This document shows, piece after piece, positions 44,570-53,815 of a stretch of 54,685 bases of DNA; position 1 is the first letter of the stretch; each line of letters opens with the position of its first letter. The position numbers and the translations under genes are program-made. This stretch comes from CAZHAX01 sp964530325 (GTDB lineage Bacteria > Chloroflexota > Anaerolineae > B4-G1), in the NCBI GenBank assembly GCA_964530325.1, contig CAZHAX010000019.1:1-54685 (forward strand). Direction: 5' to 3'. The notes beneath the pieces are model-generated. The model did no database searches. It saw nothing but the letters and a program-made list of their open reading frames with translations, and was not told where the DNA came from.

Positions 44570-45844
44570 ATGGTAACCCCAGTCGATCGCAGAAAGGATC
44601 TTCAAGCACGGCCGGTGCTGCTCGTGGCAGTTGCGGCGCTCGCCATCTATTCCGCGGCCTGCGGCTGGCTGCCGCAGCCGCACGAGCTGACACCTACCGT
44701 CTATGCCCCCACGATGACGAACGTGCCGCCGGCCGCCACGGATACCCCCAGCCCCGCACCACCGGCCTGCCCTGCTCCCAGCTCGCCGCCGCTGCCCGCG
44801 CAGCCTTCAGACTGGACGGGATACGTGGAGGCCTCGCGCGAGTTCCTCAGCGCAGGAGGCGCAGTTGGAGCCCTGGAGGGACTGCTGGGTTCATGGGACG
44901 CGCTGCCAGGGGACGGGGGCCAGGTCCAAGCCGCAGACGCCACAGGCAACGGTGTCGACGAGATAGTCGTCGCCCTGCGCGATCCGACCTCGAGCTACGT
45001 ATTCCCCTCCGGCGGGTTTTACATCTTCGGCTGCCAGGCTGGAGAATACGTCACTCTGCATGAGGAGACGACAGACGGCCTGGAGCTACGGGTCATCCAG
45101 GTGGCGGACACGAACCTGGACGGTGTGGCCGACGTTTCCTACACGGAGAGCACCTGCGGAGCCCACACTTGCCTGGTCAGCCTCAGGATCCTGGGCTGGA
45201 ACGGTGCCGCCTTCAGCAACCTGATGGGCGGGCCCCTGGAGATGCCCTATCCCGCCTATACGGTGTCAGCCGGCCGCATCGACGCCGTAAGCGGCCGGAT
45301 CGGCTCCGTTGGCGCAGAGCCACAGCGCGACTACTTCGAGATCTGGGAGTGGAACGGCAGCATCTTCACTGTCACCCAAGAGCTCTGGGGAGAGCCGGTC
45401 TACCGCTACCACGCCCTGCTCGACGGGGACCGGGCGCTACTCGAAGGGAACTACCTATCCGCCGCCGGCGCCTACGAGATGGTGATCAGCGATGAGGCTC
45501 TTGAGCCTTTCGATGCCTACTACAGCGAAGCCGAAGAATGTGCCCGGCTCGCCGCCTTCGCCCGCTGGCGCCTGCTGCTGACGCGCCTGCAGATGGGCGA
45601 TCCGGCGAGCGCGCAGTCTGAATACGAGCTGCTGCAAGCCGAGTACCTCCCTGGCCGGCCGGGCTACGACGTGGCAGTGATGGCGGATACGTTCTGGACC
45701 GCCTACGCCGCCGCCGACTCAGTGCCAGCCGGCTGCTCGGCAATCGTCGCCGCCGCGAGCGCGGGCAGCTCTGTCCTCGAATTCCTCAACAGCTACGGCT
45801 ATGCCAACCCGATCTGGCAGGCCGCCGATCTCTGCCCCTTCTGA
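44570..45844 (+). CDS. Lipoprotein with calcium-loop-like motifs, unknown function
   Basis: A 424-aa protein with a lipoprotein signal (RPVLLVAVAALAIYSAAC, lipobox YSAAC), then a Thr/Pro linker (TPTVYAPTMTNVPPAATDTPSP). A domain with two FG-GAP-like loops follows (ADATGNGVDEIVV and ADTNLDGVADVSY), and a C-terminal helical part that resembles tetratricopeptide-like packing. It is likely anchored on the outer face of the membrane. The start at ATG 44570 gives a normal-length signal; the open frame begins at 44441, upstream of the promoter -35. Function unknown. Confidence 0.75.
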   Translation: MVTPVDRRKDLQARPVLLVAVAALAIYSAACGWLPQPHELTPTVYAPTMTNVPPAATDTPSPAPPACPAPSSPPLPAQPSDWTGYVEASREFLSAGGAVGALEGLLGSWDALPGDGGQVQAADATGNGVDEIVVALRDPTSSYVFPSGGFYIFGCQAGEYVTLHEETTDGLELRVIQVADTNLDGVADVSYTESTCGAHTCLVSLRILGWNGAAFSNLMGGPLEMPYPAYTVSAGRIDAVSGRIGSVGAEPQRDYFEIWEWNGSIFTVTQELWGEPVYRYHALLDGDRALLEGNYLSAAGAYEMVISDEALEPFDAYYSEAEECARLAAFARWRLLLTRLQMGDPASAQSEYELLQAEYLPGRPGYDVAVMADTFWTAYAAADSVPAGCSAIVAAASAGSSVLEFLNSYGYANPIWQAADLCPF

Positions 45845-45851
45845 GCCAGAC

Positions 45852-47069
45852 ATGATGGAGGATATCCATCCCGCCGCCGCGCAGCCGGAGGCGCACTCTT
45901 CCCTGCGCCGCCGCGCCCTGGGGGCGATAACGGCGGGCAGCCTGCTCAACTCCTTCGGCTTTCGGGTCTGGCAATCGCTGTTCAACAACTTCGCCGTGCT
46001 CGAATTCGCCGCCACTGCGGAGCAAATCGGCTGGGCCCAATCGATCCGCGAGGTCCCGGGCTTGCTCGGCGCGGGCGTCGGCCTGATGGCGTTGGCGCTT
46101 ACCGAGGTACGGCTCGCCGGGCTTTCGATCGTGGTGATGGGCGCAGGCATCGTCATGACCGGGATGTCGGATGCCTATTCCGCGCTCCTGTTGAGCACCT
46201 TCGTCATGAGCGCCGGCTTCCACGTGTTTGTCTCCTCCAGCTGGTCGGCCGTCCTCCACGTCTGCGGGCGGGATGAGGCTCCGCGCGCGTTGGGCCGGCT
46301 AAGCAGCGTAAACGCCGCCAGCGCGGTGGCCGCCGCGGCGGTCGTGTTCTTCGCCCTCGACGCGGCAGGCTTCCGGCTCCTGTTCACCATCACCGGCTCT
46401 ATCCTCGTAGCAGGAGGGCTGGTGCTGCAGCCGTTCTCGCGGCAGCCAGCGCGCCCGAGACGAGAGAGGACGCGCACGACCATTCGCAGGGAGTACTGGG
46501 GCTACTACGCCCTCGAGTTCCTGATGGGCAGCCGGCGCCACATATTCTCCACCTTCGCCATCTACCTCCTGGTTAGGGAGTACGACGTGCCAGCCCAGAC
46601 GATCGCTGTGCTGTTTGCGCTCAACAACCTGATGGGAGCCTTCCTCTTCCGCCATTTCGGGGTGATCATAGCCCGCTTCGGCGAGCGACGGGTACTCGCC
46701 GTCAGCCTGACGCTGCTCGCAGGCGTCTTCCTGGGCTACGCGTTCGTGCCCCTGCTCCCGGCTCTGTACGCGCTATTCGTGGCGGACCAGATGCTGTTCG
46801 GTTTCTCGATCGCCACCCAGTCCTACTTCCACAGGATCGCGCTCGATCCGGAGGAGATCACGCCCAACATCGCCCTGGGCCAGACGCTCAACCACGTCGC
46901 CGCTGTAGTCATCCCCGTCGTCGGCGGCTGGGTGTGGGATAGGGTCGGCGGCCAGTACACATTTCTGGCCGGCGTGCTCATCGTCCTGGTATCGCTGTTC
47001 GTGGTGCGCTTGATGCGCGAAGGCAGCGACTGGGCGGTGGACGAGCAGCAGGCTCACGCATCAGCGTGA
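45852..47069 (+). CDS. MFS transporter
   Basis: A 405-aa protein with about twelve hydrophobic segments in two halves joined by a basic loop (RQPARPRRERTRTTIRREY). It has MFS-like repeats, but the classic motif A is degenerate (RFGERRVLAVSLTLL in the second half). It starts at ATG 45852, 7 nt after the lipoprotein stop, so the two may be co-transcribed. The substrate cannot be inferred. The gene ends inside a terminator hairpin. Confidence 0.85.
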   Translation: MMEDIHPAAAQPEAHSSLRRRALGAITAGSLLNSFGFRVWQSLFNNFAVLEFAATAEQIGWAQSIREVPGLLGAGVGLMALALTEVRLAGLSIVVMGAGIVMTGMSDAYSALLLSTFVMSAGFHVFVSSSWSAVLHVCGRDEAPRALGRLSSVNAASAVAAAAVVFFALDAAGFRLLFTITGSILVAGGLVLQPFSRQPARPRRERTRTTIRREYWGYYALEFLMGSRRHIFSTFAIYLLVREYDVPAQTIAVLFALNNLMGAFLFRHFGVIIARFGERRVLAVSLTLLAGVFLGYAFVPLLPALYALFVADQMLFGFSIATQSYFHRIALDPEEITPNIALGQTLNHVAAVVIPVVGGWVWDRVGGQYTFLAGVLIVLVSLFVVRLMREGSDWAVDEQQAHASA

Positions 47070-47075
47070 GCCTGC
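47048..47075. terminator. Terminator overlapping MFS stop codon
   Basis: A perfect 12-bp stem (GCAGGCTCACGC at 47048-47059, GCGTGAGCCTGC at 47064-47075) with loop ATCA spans the TGA stop. It probably serves both convergent genes. Confidence 0.65.
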
Positions 47076-47115
47076 CTGATCCGCAGCTAGGCGTCGTCGC
47101 GCCCTACGAGGTGCT

Positions 47116-48675
47116 TCAGGGGCAAGACCGCAGCACCAGGGGCAGGAAGACCCCCAGTCTGACGCCCTCGAAGGCACCCAGGTCACAGGCGCCGGACGGA
47201 CGCACTCTTCCATCGAGGTCGGTCGTCAGCCAGGCGATATCGAGCCCGGCGTCCTCAGCCGGCGAGCCTTCCCGCAGGTAGTACGAGCCCCAAAGCAGCG
47301 GATCCTGCACGATGGCGTTCGTCCCGGTGATCGGATCGGACGCGTTCCAGAAGAGATTCGTGTCTGCGAAGATCCCGCCGGTCAGTACACCCCCTACCTG
47401 AATACCTTGGTCGTTGCCGGCAATGATGCAGTTGGTCAGCGTGACGACGGCATACCAGGAAGCGGCGACGCCGGCCGCGTCATTGTCCGCAATCGTGTTA
47501 TTGACGAGCAGAGCTCGGCTCCCGCTCGGGCTTCCCAGCTGTACGTTCACTCCGCCGGCCACGAGCGCGGTGTTGTCCGCAATCAGGTTGTTGCTCAGCG
47601 TAACCACGTCTTGGCTCTCGATGTGCACTGCGCCCCCGCCGAAGGCGTGGTTGCCGACGATCCAGTTGCGTGTGATGTGCAGGTCGCTGTGAGCCACGTA
47701 CATTCCGCCGCCATAGCCCGCGGGATCGCTGTGTGCATAGTTGCTCTCGATGACATTGCCCGACACCGTTGTCGAGGAGCAGTAGTCGACATTCATACCC
47801 CCACCGTAGCCAGCCGTGCTCGCGCCATCTGCCCCTACGTTGTTGCGGATCGTGTTCGTCAGCACGTCCGCACCATCCAGAAACGCGAGGTAGATGCCAC
47901 CGCCAATCCCAGGAGCCGCGGCGTGAGCCAGGTTCCCCTCTACCGTGTTGTTGACCAGCGTGGCTGAGCCGCTCTGCACCAAGACACCTCCTCCCGTGCC
48001 ATAGTTGGACGAGGCCGCGTCTGCATTGGCGGTATTGTTGGCGATGAGACTCCCCCACACCGTCACGTTCCTCGAGGAGGGCCAGTTGTCTACGTAGATC
48101 CCGCCTCCGTGCCCCGAGTCGCTCGTTGACCCTACGTTGTCCGTGATGATGCACGCCCCCACGACGAGATCGGTGTTGGCGGCGTAGATGCCTCCCCCGC
48201 AGCCACCGCTGTAGGGGCAGCTTCCCGTGCCGTCACCTCCGGAGATCGTCAGATTGTAGAGCCAGGTCGCGGGCGCGGTGGTGCTGATCACAGAGCTGTT
48301 CCGCTGGCCGTCGAGAGTAGTCGTATAGAGGTCTGGGTCGTGGGTGGAGAAATCGAGCGAGTAGCCTCCCTGGATGGTCAGCGTCTTGGTCATCACCACC
48401 ACCGATCCGCCGCTTCCGTAGTACGTGCCTCCCGCGATGCGAAGCGCTTGCCCCGAGATGGCCACGTCGATGGCGTGTTGGATCGTGGCGCAGGGATTGC
48501 TGTCAGTGAGACAGTCGTTGGCCCCCCCTTGGTCGTTTCCGGTTGGTGCCGGCGCGACGTAGCGCGCCACCGCCGGTAGATCAGGGGCTGCACTCGCTCC
48601 GGCAGCCAGGAACAAGGCGACCGTTGCCGGGCCGAAGAGAGAGGACAGAACACACCGGACAACTCGCCGCTTCAT
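47116..48675 (-). CDS. Secreted right-handed beta-helix (PbH1) protein
   Basis: A 519-aa protein with a signal peptide (MKRRVVRCVLSSLFGPATVALFLAAGASA) and a passenger rich in parallel beta-helix turns: repeated GGGIY.., NN.. and N.I..N patterns (for example GTGGGVLVQSGSATLVNNTVEGN, GGGMYVAHSDLHITRNWIVGN). An NPCATIQHAIDVA opening is typical of Chlamydia-Pmp/polymorphic-type and pectate-lyase-like helices. The C-terminus VFLPLVLRSCP is the phylum-type hydrophobic tail also seen on the propeller protein. ATG 48675 follows AGAAGGAG. It is likely a cell-surface adhesin or polysaccharide-binding protein; no catalytic residues were identified. Confidence 0.87.
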   Translation of the reverse strand: MKRRVVRCVLSSLFGPATVALFLAAGASAAPDLPAVARYVAPAPTGNDQGGANDCLTDSNPCATIQHAIDVAISGQALRIAGGTYYGSGGSVVVMTKTLTIQGGYSLDFSTHDPDLYTTTLDGQRNSSVISTTAPATWLYNLTISGGDGTGSCPYSGGCGGGIYAANTDLVVGACIITDNVGSTSDSGHGGGIYVDNWPSSRNVTVWGSLIANNTANADAASSNYGTGGGVLVQSGSATLVNNTVEGNLAHAAAPGIGGGIYLAFLDGADVLTNTIRNNVGADGASTAGYGGGMNVDYCSSTTVSGNVIESNYAHSDPAGYGGGMYVAHSDLHITRNWIVGNHAFGGGAVHIESQDVVTLSNNLIADNTALVAGGVNVQLGSPSGSRALLVNNTIADNDAAGVAASWYAVVTLTNCIIAGNDQGIQVGGVLTGGIFADTNLFWNASDPITGTNAIVQDPLLWGSYYLREGSPAEDAGLDIAWLTTDLDGRVRPSGACDLGAFEGVRLGVFLPLVLRSCP

Positions 48676-48731
48676 GCCTTGATCTCCTTCTGCCCAGCCA
48701 GCTAACACTCGCCCCAGCCATGCCGCATGGG

Positions 48732-48760
48732 AGCATAGCACTTGCCACTGAGAATGCCAA
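48732..48760 (-). promoter_or_regulatory. Promoter of beta-helix gene
   Basis: Minus strand: TTGGCA (48760-48755), a 17-nt spacer and TATGCT (48737-48732), about 57 nt upstream of the start codon. Confidence 0.6.
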
Positions 48761-48815
48761 TCTGCAGCCGTCACAGTACGCTGAATCAGGTGTGGGACTA
48801 GTGAGCAGGAGCTGT

Positions 48816-50114
48816 CTAGCGCCCTTTCTCGGCGATTAGGGCCTCCAGCTCGGCCAGCGTCGTCACGCTCGCGATGTCCGCGACAAACGAGTGCAGATCA
48901 GGGCATATCCCCCGGAGCTGGCGCACGGCCGGGCCGACCGGATCAGCCCCGGCGGCCCCTTCCGAAGCGGCATAGGACCCATGAAAGGCAAAGTAGGCCT
49001 GGTTCAGCTTACGGATCGACCAGCAGATGGTGACAAACTCCTGGCGGCGTGCCTCCATGTACTGCTCCGCCTCGTCGACCTTCGATTCTGCCAGCAGCTC
49101 GTCGACTCGAACCCGGGTCTCGCGCATCTCGGCACCGCAGTCGATCGCCTCAGGGTCCGGCTCGGCAGGTTCCTCATCAGGCTCAATGGGCTCCGGCTCA
49201 GGCGGAAGCAGATCCGGGTAGTAGGTGGCGACCACTTCCCGCCCGATCTCCCGACCCACGATCTGAGCCACCGACTCGTTGATGGTGCGCGTCTCCGCGG
49301 AGAGGAGATAGTTCCAGCCAAGAGGCCGGAGCGTCAGGTAATGGTGCGTCCACTCATGGGCCACGACCTCCGTGAGCCAGTTGAGCGAATCGTGCTCCAT
49401 TATCATCGCCGGATAGGCCGCCAGGCCACCAATCCCTGTGACCAGTGATGACACATCGAGTTCGCTATCGACCACATCCTCTACATTCTCCTGCTCGGCT
49501 GTATCGAGCCCAGGCACGAGAGCCACCTGGTGCACCGTTTCGATCCTCTGCCGAGGCGAGACAATGAGCATTAGTGGAAGAGGAGTGAACCGCGAACTGA
49601 TCGGAGGCAGCTCGTGGCCCAAAGTCGAGAAGCCGGCCCGGGACAGGACAGAACCGACCTGCTCCTCCAGGATCGCCTCAGCGAGCCCCTGGCGGGAGGC
49701 CTGCTCGGCCCGCAGGAGGTCCAGCTCCACCCTCAGATCAGCGGTCGCTTCCTCTGGGTCACCCACATCGGGGTTTGCGTACGCCTGCTCGATCTGCCAG
49801 GTCAGGCGCCCCATGTGGGACAACGCCGCAATGTACTCGCGCAAGAAAGCACTGCGCTCTGCCTCGTCCATGTACCGTTGCGGCGAAAGCAGACCGTGGA
49901 GCAGCTTGGCCAGGAGCGACTCCGCTTCCCAGGCGATGAAATCGAACTTGATGCCGGACGTCAGCCAATCGACCTGCGTCGTGACCAGCCCCGGCGGAGG
50001 GCCCTCCGCCTGCAGGAAGCTCAACAGCACCGCCATCAACACGAGCGCCCACCGGCGTGCCAGCCGTCGCGCCCATTTCCTTAGCCGCCGCAGCATGCGT
50101 GTGACGATCCTCAT
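48816..50114 (-). CDS. Membrane-anchored HExxH metalloprotease-like protein
   Basis: A 432-aa protein. A very basic N-terminus (MRIVTRMLRRLRKWARRLARRW) leads into one membrane helix or signal (ALVLMAVLLSFLQAEG). A helical domain follows, then the zinc-binding helix VVAHEWTHHYL with HEWTH at 253-257 and a candidate third ligand Glu280 (TINESVAQIVGREIG). The spacing is gluzincin-like. Similarity to a named family is not recognised. ATG 50114 gives a compact signal; the frame extends to 50201. Proteolysis is inferred from the motif only. Confidence 0.75.
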   Translation of the reverse strand: MRIVTRMLRRLRKWARRLARRWALVLMAVLLSFLQAEGPPPGLVTTQVDWLTSGIKFDFIAWEAESLLAKLLHGLLSPQRYMDEAERSAFLREYIAALSHMGRLTWQIEQAYANPDVGDPEEATADLRVELDLLRAEQASRQGLAEAILEEQVGSVLSRAGFSTLGHELPPISSRFTPLPLMLIVSPRQRIETVHQVALVPGLDTAEQENVEDVVDSELDVSSLVTGIGGLAAYPAMIMEHDSLNWLTEVVAHEWTHHYLTLRPLGWNYLLSAETRTINESVAQIVGREIGREVVATYYPDLLPPEPEPIEPDEEPAEPDPEAIDCGAEMRETRVRVDELLAESKVDEAEQYMEARRQEFVTICWSIRKLNQAYFAFHGSYAASEGAAGADPVGPAVRQLRGICPDLHSFVADIASVTTLAELEALIAEKGR

Positions 50115-50169
50115 GCCCGTTTCACCAGCGAATTCTAGCAGGGGGCGCGGGCAGATGCAAGCGCGGCTG

Positions 50170-50198
50170 TTGCTAAAACGACACGCTGTGGGTATAAT
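50170..50198 (+). promoter_or_regulatory. Promoter of PpiC-type lipoprotein gene
   Basis: TTGCTA (50170-50175), a 17-nt spacer and TATAAT (50193-50198). It points right, away from the metalloprotease-like gene. Confidence 0.65.
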
Positions 50199-50358
50199 CA
50201 CACTCGGGCGGTCCAGGCGCCGGCGGTGCGGCCTCGGAGGCGCCGCACGGCAAACACCCGCCGCTCCCGAGCGGTGAGCGCCAATGGTGCAAGCAGGCCT
50301 GCCAAGTCAAAGCAAGCCGACGAAGGCACGGGGCACCGTCAGGGAGGAGCCTGGCTGG

Positions 50359-51285
50359 ATGAGACTGAGGGCAATCCGGGGAAGAGCGGCGGCGCTGGTC
50401 CTGATTCTCTTCTCTGCCTGCGCCTCCGGTACAGGCCCCGCGCCTTCAGAATCCGTTCTCGGAGAAAGCCCGCCTCCAGCCTCATCGACGCCAGGTCCGC
50501 CGGTAGCGGCCTGGGTCAACGGCCAGCCGATCTACGTATCGGACTATCAACGAGCCCTCTCCCAATACGAGGCTGAGCTCCACTTGCAGGGCATTGAGGC
50601 AGACAGCCCGGCGGGAGAGAGGAATCTGGTGGAGGCTCGGGGCTGGATTCTGGACTGGATGATCACCGAGCTTCTGATGGTCCAGGCCGCGGAGGCAGCC
50701 GGCGTGGCCGTCGCTGAGACGGACGTCGATCGAGAGATGGAGCAGATGATCGCCAGCGCGGGCGGCGAGGCCGCTTTCGCCGAGCAGCTGGCGAAATGGG
50801 GGTACACCGGCGACGAGTTCCGCCAAGTAGTACGCTCGCAGCTGCTGCAGGAAGAGATGAAGGGGCGCGTGGTGGCCGCGGTCCCGACCATCTGTGAGCA
50901 CGTGCACGCCCGTCACATCGTTGTCGACACGCGGGAGAAGGCAGAGAGCCTGCTGGCGAGGCTGATGGCCGGTGCCGACTTCGCCTCTCTCACCCAGGCC
51001 TTCACACTGGACAGCAGTACACGAGATAGCGGAGGCGATCTGGGCTTCTTCCCCCGCGGGATACTGGTCCAGATAGAGGTTGAGAATGCGGTGTTCGCGC
51101 TTGAGCCGGGCCAATGGGGCCAGGTGGTGGCCAGCTCCCAGGGCTATCACGTCGTGCAGGTCATCGAGCGCGACCCGGAGCGCGCGGTCAGCGCCCAGAA
51201 TCTGCACCTGCTTCACGAACAGGCGCTCGATGCCTGGACCCGGCAGCTGTGGGCCCAGGCGGTGATCGAACGGCTGGCTGACTGA
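50359..51285 (+). CDS. Peptidyl-prolyl isomerase (PpiC/SurA-type) lipoprotein
   Basis: A 308-aa protein with a lipoprotein signal (RAAALVLILFSAC), a Pro-rich linker, a SurA-N-like helical domain (about residues 45-170: VNGQPIYVSDYQRALSQYEAEL) and a rotamase/parvulin domain (about 180-275: HARHIVVDTREKAESLLARLMAGADFASLTQAF, GGDLGFFPRG, GQVVASSQGYHVVQV). It should assist folding of exported proteins outside the membrane. ATG 50359 has AGGGAGGA upstream; the frame open to 50284 includes none of the signal. Confidence 0.9.
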   Translation: MRLRAIRGRAAALVLILFSACASGTGPAPSESVLGESPPPASSTPGPPVAAWVNGQPIYVSDYQRALSQYEAELHLQGIEADSPAGERNLVEARGWILDWMITELLMVQAAEAAGVAVAETDVDREMEQMIASAGGEAAFAEQLAKWGYTGDEFRQVVRSQLLQEEMKGRVVAAVPTICEHVHARHIVVDTREKAESLLARLMAGADFASLTQAFTLDSSTRDSGGDLGFFPRGILVQIEVENAVFALEPGQWGQVVASSQGYHVVQVIERDPERAVSAQNLHLLHEQALDAWTRQLWAQAVIERLAD

Positions 51286-51321
51286 TGCACCCAGCCGGCA
51301 GGGCGACGAGGAGGCCTAAGC

Positions 51322-52089
51322 ATGAGGAATAGCAGAATCGCGCTGATCAATGTCCTCACCGGACTGCTGCTTGTCGCGACCGTGTGCTTGGCCGTCTACT
51401 ACGGACTCCTCGCCGCCGACTTGGTCAACAACCCGTTCCCCGCGCCGACGCGGGCCAGCCTGTTGCCCCTCGACTTCGACACCGCTACCCCATCCGGACC
51501 GACCGATATCCCTACCTGGACGCCGACGCTCGAGCCCACAGCCACGGAGACACCGCCCGCAGAGGGGACACGAACTCCGACCAAGACGCCGACGGTGACC
51601 CCAACCTTCCGCAGCACGTCGACGCCGGTATCACCAACACCCAGGGCGACCCGGGCAGCCTGGCCCTTCACCTGCGAGGTCGATTGGCGCCGGCCTGAGT
51701 ACGGAAGCCCTTGGTCAGGCGTTGCCGGCCACGTCCAAGACCTGGACGCCACTCCGCTGCCGGGCTTCTACGTCCAGGTCGAGTGCTGCCAGGGGTGTGG
51801 GGTGAAAGCTGTCCAGGCAGGCGGAGACCCCTTCTATGTAGCCATGTACGGCAACCAGGCGGCTTGGGAGGTGGCATGTGATGCCACAGGGTACGTGCCG
51901 CTGGAGGTGCGGGTCCAGATGTTCGACAGCATGCCGGATGATCAGGGCGTCTACGCGCCGGTATCCGAGCAGACCGTGGTCACGCTCGGCGGCTACGCCG
52001 GCACTTCCTTGGGCTACGTGACCTGCACGCTCAACTGGGAGGACTGGCTGCCGCCAACACCAACGCCTACCGAGACGCCGACATCTTAG
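51322..52089 (+). CDS. Membrane-anchored surface protein with Thr/Pro linker
   Basis: A 255-aa protein with an N-terminal membrane helix (INVLTGLLLVATVCLAVYYGLLAADL), a long TPT-type linker (about residues 55-112), then a compact Cys-containing beta domain (WRRPEYGSPWSGVAGHVQDLDATPLPGFYVQVECC, CQGCGVKA) and a second short TPTPTETPTS tail. The domain resembles a carboxypeptidase-regulatory/Ig-like fold (GVAGHVQDLDATPLPGF), but this is a guess. It lies 36 nt after the PpiC lipoprotein gene in the same direction. Confidence 0.72.
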   Translation: MRNSRIALINVLTGLLLVATVCLAVYYGLLAADLVNNPFPAPTRASLLPLDFDTATPSGPTDIPTWTPTLEPTATETPPAEGTRTPTKTPTVTPTFRSTSTPVSPTPRATRAAWPFTCEVDWRRPEYGSPWSGVAGHVQDLDATPLPGFYVQVECCQGCGVKAVQAGGDPFYVAMYGNQAAWEVACDATGYVPLEVRVQMFDSMPDDQGVYAPVSEQTVVTLGGYAGTSLGYVTCTLNWEDWLPPTPTPTETPTS

Positions 52090-52174
52090 CCGCGGGCGGA
52101 GGTTTGAAGAACGCCGGAGGTGGCTGCCCCCCACAGGCGCCTCCAGTTGCTGCTGGGCAATCGCGAGGTGATAG

Positions 52175-52912
52175 GTGACTGAAGAACGGGCAGGCACGGG
52201 CGTCAAGGGGCTGGACGAGATGCTCGGAGGAGGCTTCGTGCCCGGGTCGATGATTCTGGTGCGGGGCGCGCCGGGAACCGGCAAGACCTGTCTGGCCCTC
52301 CAGTACTTGATCCACGGGGCATCGAAGCAGAACGAGCCCGGCCTCTTGATTTCCTTCGAGGAGTTCCCTAGCTCCCTCTACCGCGACGCGAAATCTCTGG
52401 GCTGGGACCTGGCCAAGCTGGAGGCGGAAGGCAAGCTGCACATGCTGTTCACCTCGCCCGAGGTCTTTCTCACGGGCCTTGAATCGCCGGAAAGCCAGCT
52501 AAACCAGCTGATCCTCACCGGGGGCATAAGGCGATTGGCCCTGGACAGCGTTTCCCACTTCGACCGCCTCACCAGCCTGGAGGCCGAGCTGCGACCGGTA
52601 TACACCGGCGTCACCAACGGCCTCCGGCGAGAGGGGGTCACCGCCATGCTCCTGGGCGAGGAAGGCCCCTCCGAATACAGGCGTGCCTTCAAGGGCGGGC
52701 TATCATTCCTCGTCGATGCGGTCGTTGTCCTCAGACACGTCGAGATCGAGAGCACCATGCAGCGGGCTGTGGTCGTATTGAAGATGCGGGGTTCGAGTCA
52801 CGCCAAGGAGATCCGCCGTTTCGAGATCGGCCCGAAGGGACTGGCGGTTACGGATACGTTCAGGGGACGCGAAGGGCTGCTCAGCGGCATGCCCCACCGG
52901 GCGCCGGGCTAG
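52175..52912 (+). CDS. KaiC-like RecA-superfamily ATPase
   Basis: A single-domain 245-aa protein: GVKGLDEMLGGGFVPGSMILVRGAPGTGKTCLALQYL with Walker A GAPGTGKT, GLLISFEEFPSSLYRDAKSLGWDL, Walker B region RRLALDSVSHFDRL, and a C-terminal VLKMRGSSHAKEIRRFEIGPKGLAV block. These match circadian-clock-like KaiC/RAD55 ATPases of unknown role, found widely in archaea and Chloroflexota. The start is GTG 52175 (GATAGGTGACTG). No KaiA/KaiB partner is adjacent. Confidence 0.9.
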   Translation: MTEERAGTGVKGLDEMLGGGFVPGSMILVRGAPGTGKTCLALQYLIHGASKQNEPGLLISFEEFPSSLYRDAKSLGWDLAKLEAEGKLHMLFTSPEVFLTGLESPESQLNQLILTGGIRRLALDSVSHFDRLTSLEAELRPVYTGVTNGLRREGVTAMLLGEEGPSEYRRAFKGGLSFLVDAVVVLRHVEIESTMQRAVVVLKMRGSSHAKEIRRFEIGPKGLAVTDTFRGREGLLSGMPHRAPG

Positions 52913-52993
52913 TCCGCCACGTACGCATACGCACCTGGGTTTCTCTAGTCCGTCGAAGACCGGCGCTCTCCCGAGTGCCACGGCGATGCACCA

Positions 52994-53815
52994 ATGGGCA
53001 CTCTATACCTCGTAGGCACGCCAATCGGGAACCTCGAAGACGCGAGCCTGCGCGCCGTGCGCGTGCTCAGCGAGGTAGGCCTGATCGCGGCCGAGGACAC
53101 GCGGCGGGCTCGCATCCTCCTCCAGCGGTACGAGATAGGCACCACGGTGACCAGCTACTTCGAGGGGAACAAGCTGGCCAAGCTGGACGAGGTGCTGGCC
53201 GCACTCGAGACTGGCGATGTGGCCCTCATCTCAGAGGCAGGGATGCCCGGGCTCTCCGACCCGGGCTACGAGTTGATACGTGCCGCTATCGACCGCGGGT
53301 ACACGGTTGTCCCCGTCCCGGGACCATCGGCGCCGGTTACAGCCCTGGTGGCCTCCGGCCTGCCGAGCGATGCCTTCATCTACCTTGGCTTCTTGCCCCG
53401 CCGCTCGGCCGAGCGCAGAGCATTCCTGGAGGGGATAGCCGGCGAGCGAAGAACGCTAGTCGCCTTCGAAGCCCCTCACCGGCTGCGCCAAAGCCTGGCG
53501 GACATCGAGGACGCGCTGGGCGACCGGCGAATCGCCATCTGTCGGGAGCTGACGAAGGTCCACGAGGAGATCTGGCGCGGCCGGGTCTCCGAAGCGCGGC
53601 AGCACTTCGAGGAGACAAAGCCCCGCGGCGAGTTCACGCTCGTGATCGCGGGCGCCGAGGATAAGCCCGGGCGCTGGAGCAGAGCCCGGGTCCGGGAAAC
53701 TCTCGCCCGCCTGTTGGCGGAGGGAACGCCGCGCCCCGCGGCTGCCCGCCAGGTTTCCGAATCGTCTGGATGGAGCCGCTCGGAGATCTACGACCTGAGC
53801 CTCGAACTCGAATGA
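52994..53815 (+). CDS. rsmI: 16S rRNA (cytidine1402-2'-O)-methyltransferase
   Basis: A 273-aa tetrapyrrole-methylase-fold protein with RsmI motifs: LYLVGTPIGNLEDASLRAVRVL, AAEDTRRARILLQRYEI, ALISEAGMPGLSDPGYEL, VVPVPGPSAPVTALVASGLP and FLPRRSAERRAF. The C-terminal extension after about 230 is normal. It methylates C1402 ribose in the 30S P site together with RsmH. Its TGA overlaps the start of the aconitase X gene (ATGA). Confidence 0.95.
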   Translation: MGTLYLVGTPIGNLEDASLRAVRVLSEVGLIAAEDTRRARILLQRYEIGTTVTSYFEGNKLAKLDEVLAALETGDVALISEAGMPGLSDPGYELIRAAIDRGYTVVPVPGPSAPVTALVASGLPSDAFIYLGFLPRRSAERRAFLEGIAGERRTLVAFEAPHRLRQSLADIEDALGDRRIAICRELTKVHEEIWRGRVSEARQHFEETKPRGEFTLVIAGAEDKPGRWSRARVRETLARLLAEGTPRPAAARQVSESSGWSRSEIYDLSLELE

